Assembly (NCBI GenBank): GCA_036732755.1
Contig: DAINBU010000148.1
Location: forward strand, 1-11,108
Origin: DASRRB01 sp036732755
GTDB taxonomy: Bacteria > Planctomycetota > B15-G4 > SIAN01
Direction: 5' to 3'
Length of the DNA: 11,108 nt
Positions 5,259 to 11,108 of the stretch are shown in pieces. The notes beneath the pieces were generated by a model. That model was given only the letters and a program-made list of their open reading frames with translations, made no database searches and was not told where the DNA came from. The position numbers were made by a program, and so were the translations under genes. Positions within the stretch are counted from its first letter, which is position 1. The number at the start of each line of letters is the position of its first letter.

Positions 5259-7049
5259 TCAGCGGCGGCGCTTCGCGAGCTCGCGCCGCGCCGCGTCGAG
5301 CTGCGCGTCGCCGCGGCCGACGAGGTCCTCCGCCGCCGGCGCGACGACGACGTCGGGAGCGATGCCGACGCCGTCGTACGCGCTGCCGTCGGGACGGAAC
5401 GACGCCATGGTCGACGCGCGCAGCTGCAGCCCCGAGCGCGGCAGCGCGAGGCGCTGCGCGCGGCCGCTCCCGCCGCCGCTGATCGTCCCGACCGTCGTCA
5501 CGCCGCTCCGCCCGTGCAGCGCCGCGAGGAAGACGTCGGTTGCGCTGAAGCAGCCGCTGTCCTGCAGGACGACGACCGGGCCGGCGATGCGCTTCGCGCC
5601 GACCTGCAACGCCGCGCGCACTCCCATCACGTGCCATGCGGTGAAGTCGCGGGCCGGCAGCGCGACCGACGGCCGGAACTTCGCGAGGAACGCCGCGACC
5701 CCGGCGCGCTCCTCCGCGCTCCAGGTCGACGCCGTGGCCGGGAAGAGGAAGCGGTCCACGAGCGAACCCTCCGGGCCGTCGGCCGGCTCGCCCGCGACGA
5801 CGCGGCGCGCGGCGACGTTCACGATCGCGAGCGGCTCGTCGACGCGCATCAGCCGCGGCAGCAATTCGCGCAGCGCCGCCCGGCTGCCGCCGCCGTTGCC
5901 GCGCACGTCGATCACGAGCCCGGGCGCGTCCGCGAACGCGTCGAGGTCGGCGCCGAGCCGCGCGAGGAAGGCGGGATCCTCCTCCATCGACTCGATCCGG
6001 AGGTAGCCGGTGCCGTCGTCGAGGCGGTGCGTCTTCGCGCGCGGCCAGATCCCGTAGACGGGCTTGCGCTCCGCGACGTCGAGCTCGAGCTCGCGCCGCC
6101 TTCCGTCGGCCGCGGCGAGCGTCACCTTCACCTTCGGCGCGGCCGGCAGGCCGAGGACCTCGCGCAGCAGCGCGAGGCGCCGCAGCGAGCGCATCGACTC
6201 GCGCCGCACGAACTCCTCGTGGCCGCGCGCCGCGAAGCGCGCCGCCGCCGCGAGCCACTCGGCGAGCGGCCGCCCGTCGAGCGCGACGAGCTCGCGGTGG
6301 GCGTCGTCGACGAAGCCGTCGCGCTCGGGCTTCAGGGCGACGAAGCGTCCGTCCGCCGCCTCGACCAGGAACGGCAGCCACCCCGGCGGCACCTGCTCGT
6401 CGAAATCCTGCAGCTGCGTGTGGCCGTCGCCGAGCAGCGCGAGGAGTTCCTGGACGTCGCGGGCGAAGCGGCCGACGGTCGTCGTCTCGGGGAGCGCCGC
6501 CTCGATCTCGGCGCGCCTCCGCTCGAAGTCGGCGCCGCCGCGGAACCAGTAGGAGTACCCGCCGCGCAGCTCGGCGGAGAGGTGTGCGAGGTCGGCCTTC
6601 GCGTCGGCCCGCGCGAGCGGCGCCTGCGGACGGCGCGCCGCGGCGTCGGTCGGGCGGCGCGCCGCCGAATTCGCTTCGCGGCGCGCGCGCATCAGCTCGC
6701 GGCGCTTCGCCGCATCCATCGAGACGCCGTCGCGGTGGACCTTCGCGCGCGTCGCCAGATCGACCAGGTCGAGCGAGACGGTCGCGCCCGGCTCGTGCCC
6801 GGCGCCGACCATGACCTCGTAGATGTCCTCGGCGAAGCGCTCCTCCCACTTCCCGCCGTAGCGCGTGCGCGCGGCGCGGAGGAGGTCGGCGGTCGTCACG
6901 CCGTCGATCGCCGCGAGCTCGTACCACGCGTCGTCGACGCGCACCTCGGCGGCGTCGCCGTTCCAGCGCAGGCCCTCGTAGGGCGCGACGCGCTTCCAGT
7001 CCTGGAGCGCCGTGAGCGTAGAGATCGCCAGCAGCAGCCACGCGGCCAT
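5259..7049 (-). CDS. S41-family peptidase with an N-terminal domain shared with the adjacent kinase
   Basis: This 596-residue protein has three parts. Residues 1-16 are hydrophobic (AAWLLLAISTLTALQ) and look like a short export signal. Residues ~17-124 form a domain homologous to the C-terminal region of the divergent kinase. An Ala/Arg/Pro-rich linker (~125-150) leads to the S41 core: LLGDGHTQL (205-213), GTGYLRIESM, GLVIDVRGNGGGS (377-389) and LQDSGCFSATDVF with the predicted nucleophile S502. The lysine that follows the serine by about 25 residues in CtpA-type enzymes is absent (glycine there), so a tricorn-like S41B mechanism using H210 of the GDGHT motif is more likely. The start at 7049 is chosen because GGGAGG lies six bases upstream; ATG at 7055 would touch that site. 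The substrate is unknown. Confidence 0.9.
   Translation of the reverse strand: MAAWLLLAISTLTALQDWKRVAPYEGLRWNGDAAEVRVDDAWYELAAIDGVTTADLLRAARTRYGGKWEERFAEDIYEVMVGAGHEPGATVSLDLVDLATRAKVHRDGVSMDAAKRRELMRARREANSAARRPTDAAARRPQAPLARADAKADLAHLSAELRGGYSYWFRGGADFERRRAEIEAALPETTTVGRFARDVQELLALLGDGHTQLQDFDEQVPPGWLPFLVEAADGRFVALKPERDGFVDDAHRELVALDGRPLAEWLAAAARFAARGHEEFVRRESMRSLRRLALLREVLGLPAAPKVKVTLAAADGRRRELELDVAERKPVYGIWPRAKTHRLDDGTGYLRIESMEEDPAFLARLGADLDAFADAPGLVIDVRGNGGGSRAALRELLPRLMRVDEPLAIVNVAARRVVAGEPADGPEGSLVDRFLFPATASTWSAEERAGVAAFLAKFRPSVALPARDFTAWHVMGVRAALQVGAKRIAGPVVVLQDSGCFSATDVFLAALHGRSGVTTVGTISGGGSGRAQRLALPRSGLQLRASTMASFRPDGSAYDGVGIAPDVVVAPAAEDLVGRGDAQLDAARRELAKRRR
6678..7001 (-). other. 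Shared N-terminal domain of the S41 peptidase (residues 17-124)
   Basis: The domain starts at DWKRVAPYEGLRW and contains AWYELAAIDG, RFAEDIYEV and TVSLDLVDL. An ungapped manual alignment with kinase residues 368-434 (ERIAPYAALRW, AWQELVALDG, RFTEDLGEV) gives about 25 identities in the first ~67 positions. A one-residue gap then aligns the Asp/Leu-rich strand and the M-T/D-x-x-N/K-R end. I do not recognise it as a named domain. It has no catalytic motif, which suggests a binding or sensing role. Confidence 0.75.
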
Positions 7050-7169
7050 CGTCATCCTCCCGGTCCGCGGCCTCGAACGATCGGCCGCTCCGACCGGAAT
7101 GACACCGCGGACCTCGCATCGGCGGGTCGCCGCGCCAGAATCGAATCCCTCCCCGGAGCCGCGCCGACC
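7050..7169. promoter_or_regulatory. Divergent control region between S41 peptidase and kinase genes
   Basis: These 120 bases separate the two divergent starts and must carry regulation of both units. CCTCCC at 7056-7061 is GGGAGG on the minus strand, six bases before the peptidase ATG at 7049. GGAG at 7155-7158 lies eleven bases before the kinase GTG at 7170. I find no confident promoter boxes for the housekeeping or ECF consensus, so autoregulation by the coupled sigma factor cannot be judged. Confidence 0.5.
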
Positions 7170-8900
7170 GTGAAGCCGCCCGAATCGCCTCTCCGATCGC
7201 CGACGTCGTCCTCCGACGACGCCGCCTCTGCGGAGCTGCGGCAGTGGCTCGCGCCGCCGCCCGCCGCGATCGCGGGCCATCGCGTCGTGCGGGAGCTCGG
7301 CCGCGGCGCGATGGGGGTCGTCTACGAGGCGGAGCAGCCGCTGACGCGGCGGCGCGTCGCGCTGAAGGTCGTGCTGGCGGCGATCGACGGCGCCGGCCGC
7401 CGCCGTTTCGAGCGCGAGTGCGAGGCGCTGGCGCGCCTCGACCATCCCGGGATCGCGCGCCTGTGGTCGGCCGGCTCGACCGAACGCGGCGAGCCGTGGC
7501 TCGCGATGGAGCTGATCGAGGGCGAGACGCTCGCACAGCGGCTGCGCGACGCCGCGTGGCCGCGCGCCGAGCGGCTGCGCTGCTTCGTCTCGCTGGCGGA
7601 GGCGGTCGGCGCGGCGCACGCGGTGGGCATCGTCCATCGCGACGTGAAGCCGGCGAACGTCCTGATCGATCGCGACGGCGCCGCGCGCGTCGTCGACTTC
7701 GGCCTCGCGCTGCTGCAGTCGGGCGTCGATCCGACGCGCGTCACGCGCGCCGGCGGCGCCGTCGGCACGCTCGCCTACGCGAGCCCCGAGCAGCTGCGCG
7801 GCGGCGACGTCGACGCGCGCGGCGACGTCTGGTCGCTCGGCGTGATGCTGCACGAGCTGCTGACCGGGCGGCCGCCGTTTCCGGAAGGAAGCGACTTCGC
7901 GACGCTCGTCGACGCGATCGTCCGGCGTCCGCCGCCGCGGCCGAGCCGTGCCGCGCGCGACGTCGCGCCGGAGCTCGACGCGATCGTTCTGAAGGCGCTC
8001 GAGCGCGACCGCGCGCGGCGCTACGGCGACGCAGCGGCGCTCGCGGCCGACGTGCGTCGCTTCCTCGCAGGCGAACGGCCGCTCGCGCCGCGGATCGGCG
8101 GCGCGCGGGAGGTCGCGCGCTTCGCGGCGCGGCACGCTCGCGCGGCCGGCGTCGCAGTCGGCGTGGTCGCGGCCGCGCTCGCGCTCGCTCTGGTGCTCGA
8201 CGCCGCGCGCGGCGGCCGGCGCGGCGCGATGCCGCCCGACCTGCGCGCGCCGCTCGAGGGCCGCGGCTTCGAGCGGATCGCCCCGTACGCCGCGCTGCGT
8301 TGGCGCGACGGGCGACCGTTCGTCCGCCACGGCGGCGCCTGGCAGGAGCTCGTCGCGCTCGACGGCTTCCGCGTCGAGCTGCTGCTCGCCTTCTGCCGGC
8401 AGACGGCGCCGCGCGACGCGACGCGGCGCTTCACCGAGGACCTCGGCGAGGTGCTGGCGCGCGTCTCCGGCCGCGTCCCGCCCGACCGCGTGACGCTGCG
8501 GCTGCGCGACGCGGCCGGCGTCGAACGCGACGTCGGCGACGTCCCGATGACGGAGGTAAACCGCAACTCGCTGTGGTGGCAGCGCCACGCGCGGCGCTTC
8601 GACAAAGTGCGCGAGCGCGACAACCGGATCGAAATCCTGCGCGGCGGCGCCTGGCTCGAGCTCGTGGCGATCGCCGGGCGCGACGTCGCGCAGTTGCACG
8701 CCGATCCGGGGTTCGCGCCGGGAAAGCTCGCGCTCGCGCTCGACGACGAGCTCGTTCCGTACGTCGAGCGCATCGTCGGCGGACCGGTCCCCTGGCCGCT
8801 CGAGGTCCGGCTGCGCGATCGCGACGGACGCGACATCGTGGTGGGCGACCTCCTCGCCGACGACGTCGCGCCCGACGATCCCGACCGGGAGCGGCCGTGA
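7170..8900 (+). CDS. Membrane serine/threonine protein kinase with duplicated C-terminal domain
   Basis: This 576-residue PknB-type kinase has all catalytic elements: the glycine loop GRGAMG (44-49), K66 in VALK, E83, HRDVKPAN with D158, the DFG at 176-178 and SPE at 205-207. A single hydrophobic segment at about 326-343 anchors it in the membrane. The remaining ~230 residues are expected on the far side and consist of two tandem copies of one domain (363-475 and 476-566). The first is clearly homologous to the N-terminal domain of the divergent S41 peptidase. No ATG precedes the kinase domain. GTG at 7170 is the best start, with GGAG eleven bases upstream. Positive charges flank both sides of the membrane segment, so topology is inferred from family precedent. 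The stop overlaps the start of the sigma factor gene, indicating coupled expression. Confidence 0.92.
   Translation: MKPPESPLRSPTSSSDDAASAELRQWLAPPPAAIAGHRVVRELGRGAMGVVYEAEQPLTRRRVALKVVLAAIDGAGRRRFERECEALARLDHPGIARLWSAGSTERGEPWLAMELIEGETLAQRLRDAAWPRAERLRCFVSLAEAVGAAHAVGIVHRDVKPANVLIDRDGAARVVDFGLALLQSGVDPTRVTRAGGAVGTLAYASPEQLRGGDVDARGDVWSLGVMLHELLTGRPPFPEGSDFATLVDAIVRRPPPRPSRAARDVAPELDAIVLKALERDRARRYGDAAALAADVRRFLAGERPLAPRIGGAREVARFAARHARAAGVAVGVVAAALALALVLDAARGGRRGAMPPDLRAPLEGRGFERIAPYAALRWRDGRPFVRHGGAWQELVALDGFRVELLLAFCRQTAPRDATRRFTEDLGEVLARVSGRVPPDRVTLRLRDAAGVERDVGDVPMTEVNRNSLWWQRHARRFDKVRERDNRIEILRGGAWLELVAIAGRDVAQLHADPGFAPGKLALALDDELVPYVERIVGGPVPWPLEVRLRDRDGRDIVVGDLLADDVAPDDPDRERP
8256..8594 (+). 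other. Kinase C-terminal domain, repeat A (residues 363-475)
   Basis: This is the first copy after the membrane segment, with FERIAPYAALRW, GGAWQELVALDG, RRFTEDLGEVLARV, VTLRLRDAAGVERDVGD and MTEVNRNSLWW. It is the copy closest to the peptidase N-terminal domain, including the terminal MTxxNR-like motif. Confidence 0.75.
8595..8867 (+). other. Kinase C-terminal domain, repeat B (residues 476-566)
   Basis: The second copy has GGAWLELVAIAG (9 of 12 identical to repeat A), then LVPYVERIVGG and EVRLRDRDGRDIVVGDLLADDV, which mirrors LRLRDAAGVERDVGDVPMTEV. It lacks the leading APYxxLRW motif and the RFxED segment, so it is shorter and more diverged than repeat A. Confidence 0.65.
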
Positions 8901-9361
8901 CGCGCGACCTCGAGTCGCTGCGCGCGCCGCTGCTGCGCTTCTGCGCCGGCTACCTGCGCGACACGGAAGCGGCGCGCGACGCCGTGCAGGAGTGCTTCCG
9001 CCGGCTCCTCGCACTGAAGGAGACGCCGGAGGCGCCGCCCGCGTGGCTGCGCCGCGCCGCGCGCAACCATTGCCTGAACCTGCTGCGCTCGCGCCGACGC
9101 CGGCGCGATCGGGAGCGGCTCGCGACCGGCGTCGACGTCGTCGCGCCCGTCGCCGGGCCGCTGACGGGGCTCGTCCGTGAAGAGGAGCGCGCGAGCGTCG
9201 GCGCGCTGCTCGCGCGCCTGCGCGAGGACGAGGTCGAGCTCCTGCGTCTGCGCTACGTCGACGAACTCTCGCGGCGCGAGATCGCCGAGCTGGTCGAGCT
9301 CCCCGAATCGACCGTGAAGTCGCGCCTGGAAGACGCGCTGCGGAAGCTGCGGCGCGCCTGA
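8897..9361 (+). CDS. Small ECF sigma-70 family factor coupled to the kinase
   Basis: This 154-residue protein has only sigma regions 2 and 4, the ECF layout. Region 2 runs from about residue 8 to 65 (LRFCAGYLRDTEAARDAVQECF, then AWLRRAARNHCLNLLRSRRR, rich in arginine for promoter contact). Region 4 fills the last ~54 residues, with RYVDELSRREIAELVELPESTVKSR as the helix-turn-helix. The GTG start shares bases with the kinase stop in a GTGA overlap, and GGGAG lies five bases upstream, so it should be translated together with the kinase. The usual DAED acidic stretch of region 2.2 reads EAARD, keeping one acidic residue but with arginine at the usual glutamate. No anti-sigma factor is adjacent, so the kinase or its target may take that role. 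Confidence 0.9.
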   Translation: MTRDLESLRAPLLRFCAGYLRDTEAARDAVQECFRRLLALKETPEAPPAWLRRAARNHCLNLLRSRRRRRDRERLATGVDVVAPVAGPLTGLVREEERASVGALLARLREDEVELLRLRYVDELSRREIAELVELPESTVKSRLEDALRKLRRA

Positions 9362-9386
9362 CGTTCCCCGCGGCGCGGGTTAACGT
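9361..9386 (+). terminator. Hairpin following the first sigma factor gene
   Basis: ACGTT (9361-9365) pairs with AACGT (9382-9386). An inner CCCGC/GCGGG stem with a GGC loop sits inside, separated by a small mismatched bulge. It begins on the last base of the stop codon and has no T-tract. It may separate the first kinase-sigma unit from the second. Confidence 0.35.
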
Positions 9387-9431
9387 CGCGCGCCGGCCCG
9401 GCCGGTCCGCGGGTCCGGGGGGAAGACGGCC

Positions 9432-10019
9432 ATGGCCGATCGCATCCAGGAGGTCACGCGACTCCTCGCCGAGCTCGAGGCCGGCGACGGCGACGCCGCC
9501 TCGAAGATCTTCCCGATCGTCTACGACGAGCTGCGCGGACTCGCCGACGGCTACCTGCGGCGCGAGCGCGTCGGTCACACGCTGCAGCCGACCGCGCTCG
9601 TGCACGAGGCCTGGCTCCGGCTCGTGCGCGACAAGGACACGCGCTTCGAGTCGCGCGGCCACTTCCTCGCCATCGCGGCGACGGCGATGCGGCGCGTGCT
9701 GGTGCGCCACGCGGAGAAGCGCGCCAGCCAGAAGCGCGGCGGCGGGGCGAAGCGCGTCGACGTCGAGGAGATGGGTGAGCTGCCCGCCCCCGAACGGATC
9801 GCCGAGGTCGACCACCTCGCGCTCGACGCGGCGCTGAAGCGCCTCGAGGCGCGCGACCCCCGCAAGTGCAAGGTCGTCGAGATGCGTTACTACGCCGGCC
9901 TCTCGGTCGAGGAGACGGCCGCGGCGCTCGGCGCCTCGAAGGCGACCGTGAAGCGCGACTGGGAGTTCGCGCGCGCCTGGCTCCTGAAGGAGATGACGCG
10001 CGACGGAGCCGCGGGCTAG
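9432..10019 (+). CDS. ECF-type sigma factor of the TIGR02999/ECF_sigma family
   Basis: This 195-residue sigma factor shows the family hallmark of YDELRGLADGYLRRER (31-46) followed by HTLQPTALVHEAWLRL (49-64) in region 2. A helix-turn-helix in region 4 reads RYYAGLSVEETAAALGASKATVKRDW near the C-terminus. The ATG at 9432 is preceded by a G-rich GGGGGGAAG stretch. The segment matching the acidic DAED motif of typical ECF factors reads QPTA (52-55), so the charges used to bind RNA polymerase beta' are absent and a threonine, T54, sits at the glutamate position. Factors of this kind are often encoded beside serine/threonine kinases, and here a kinase gene begins four bases after the stop. Activation by phosphorylation of T54 is inferred by analogy with EcfP/PknT of Vibrio parahaemolyticus. 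Confidence 0.93.
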   Translation: MADRIQEVTRLLAELEAGDGDAASKIFPIVYDELRGLADGYLRRERVGHTLQPTALVHEAWLRLVRDKDTRFESRGHFLAIAATAMRRVLVRHAEKRASQKRGGGAKRVDVEEMGELPAPERIAEVDHLALDAALKRLEARDPRKCKVVEMRYYAGLSVEETAAALGASKATVKRDWEFARAWLLKEMTRDGAAG

Positions 10020-10023
10020 TCGC

Positions 10024-11108
10024 GTGGCCGCCCCCGACGAGGCGAGCGAGACGGCGCGCTTCCGCGCGGCGGAGCGGATCTTCGCCTCCGCGCACGAGCT
10101 GCCCGCCGGCGCGCGCGCCGCCTTCGTCGAGCGCGCATGCGGCGGCGACGAGATGCTCCGGCGGGAGGTCGACGCGCTGCTCGTCGCGTCGGCGACGGCC
10201 GCGGACCTCTTCGCGCGGCCGCCCGACCCGCGCATCGGCGAGGTCGTCGGCCGCTGGCGCATCCTGGAGCGACTCGGCGCCGGCGGCATGGGTGTCGTCT
10301 ACCGCGCCGAGCGCGCCGACGGCGAGTTCACGCAAGCGGTCGCGATCAAGTTCCTGCGCGCCGCGCTCGTCGACGACGAGGCGCGCGGCCGCTTCCTGCG
10401 CGAGCGACAGGTGCTGGCGCGCCTCTCCCATCCGTCGATCGCGCGCCTCGTCGACGGCGGCACCGACGGCGAGGGCTCCCCCTACCTCGTGATGGAGCTC
10501 GTCGACGGCGTCCACCTGGGCGAATGGTGCGACGCGCGCCGCCTGACGGTCGACGCCCGCCTCGAGCTCTTTCGCTCCATCTGCGCCGCCGTCGAGTTCG
10601 CGCACCGCAGCCTCGTGGTCCACCGTGACCTGAAGCCGAGCAACGTGCTCGTCACGGCGGACGGGAGCGTCAAGCTGCTCGACTTCGGCATCGCGAAGGT
10701 GCTCGAGCCGGGCGCCGCGCTCGACCGGACGCTCACCAACGAGCGCCGCTTCACTCCCGAGTACGCGAGCCCTGAGGTGGTGCGCGGCGAGTCGGCGAAG
10801 ATGGTGGTCGACGTTTTCTCGCTCGGCGCGATCCTTCACGAGCTTTTGACCGGGAGGCGGCCGCACGAGGCGCCGACGCGGACGCCGGCGGCGCTCGAGC
10901 GCGCGATCTGCGAGGTCGTCCCGCCGCCGCCGAGCGAGACGCCGCTCGCCGCCGAGGTGGCGGCGGCGCGCGGCACGACGTCCGAAGCGCTGCGCGCGCA
11001 GCTGCGCGGCGACCTCGACGCGATCGTCGCGGTCGCGCTCGAGAAGGAGCCCGACCGCCGCTACCCGTCGGTCGAGCGGCTCGGCGAAGACGTGCGGCGC
11101 GTGCTGGC
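10024..11108 (+). CDS. Serine/threonine protein kinase, C-terminally truncated by the window
   Basis: The frame runs from GTG at 10024 to the window end without a stop, giving 361 codons. Residues 1-70 hold a helical segment (RIFASAHELPAGARAAFVERACGGDE) typical of kinases paired with TIGR02999 sigma factors. The kinase domain follows: GAGGMG (85-90), K109 in VAIK, HRDLKPSN with D202, DFG at 220-222 and FTPEYASPE ending at E251. All catalytic residues are present, so it should be active. The gene starts four bases after the sigma factor stop. Its ribosome binding site is weak (GGAG 15 bases upstream), which fits translation by coupling. Family members usually continue with a membrane helix and TPR repeats, but that part is outside the window. 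Confidence 0.92.
   Translation, partial: MAAPDEASETARFRAAERIFASAHELPAGARAAFVERACGGDEMLRREVDALLVASATAADLFARPPDPRIGEVVGRWRILERLGAGGMGVVYRAERADGEFTQAVAIKFLRAALVDDEARGRFLRERQVLARLSHPSIARLVDGGTDGEGSPYLVMELVDGVHLGEWCDARRLTVDARLELFRSICAAVEFAHRSLVVHRDLKPSNVLVTADGSVKLLDFGIAKVLEPGAALDRTLTNERRFTPEYASPEVVRGESAKMVVDVFSLGAILHELLTGRRPHEAPTRTPAALERAICEVVPPPPSETPLAAEVAAARGTTSEALRAQLRGDLDAIVAVALEKEPDRRYPSVERLGEDVRRVL

Noticed and set aside
5514..7169. N-terminal extension of the kinase frame back to 5514
   Set aside because: This part is antisense to the S41 peptidase and lacks any recognisable domain. The kinase begins sensibly at the GTG at 7170.
7050..10289. Extension of the S41 peptidase frame upstream to 10289 on the minus strand
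   Set aside because: The extra ~1080 codons are antisense to the kinase and sigma genes, have no domain character, and the ribosome binding site with the hydrophobic N-terminus places the start at 7049.
1..11108. CRISPR array, phage genes, toxin-antitoxin pairs or restriction systems
   Set aside because: No regularly spaced short repeats with unique spacers and no signature proteins of these systems are visible. The three repeat copies are too few, too long and differently oriented for CRISPR.

Overview
This is a GC-rich bacterial window (roughly 70% G+C) from what looks like a chromosome. No rRNA, tRNA, insertion sequence or CRISPR array is visible. Serine/threonine kinases paired with ECF-type sigma factors, an S41 peptidase with a lineage-type N-terminal domain, and many GTG starts suggest a high-GC planctomycete-like organism. 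Acidobacteriota, Myxococcota or Gemmatimonadota cannot be excluded from the sequence alone.

Left part (1-1809): a truncated gene on the minus strand, probably the start of a secreted M28-type metallopeptidase, diverges from a hemerythrin HHE-domain gene. An HtrA-like S1C serine protease with one PDZ domain and no signal peptide follows on the same strand.

Middle part (1810-5258): about 710 bases between convergent genes hold no convincing gene. They contain three copies of a short dispersed repeat, two full-length copies in inverted orientation and a short third copy that folds on itself just beyond the hutU stop. Next come urocanate hydratase (hutU, minus strand) and, diverging from it, a protein arginine methyltransferase-like gene with both the double-E and THW motifs.

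Right part (5259-11108): this is a signalling cluster. An S41 peptidase (minus) diverges from a membrane serine/threonine kinase (plus). The N-terminal domain of the peptidase is homologous to the region that follows the kinase membrane segment, where the domain occurs twice. The kinase stop overlaps the GTG start of a small ECF sigma factor. A second module follows in the opposite order: a TIGR02999-type ECF sigma factor, then a second kinase cut off by the window end. In this second sigma factor the usual acidic DAED stretch of region 2.2 reads QPTA, which fits activation by phosphorylation from the adjacent kinase.

The most interesting candidate system is the peptidase, kinase and sigma unit at 5259-9361. 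A working model is that the shared domain senses or binds something outside the cytoplasm, the kinase carries the signal inward and the coupled sigma factor changes transcription. The domain homology and the gene overlap are visible in the sequence; the signalling model is inference.
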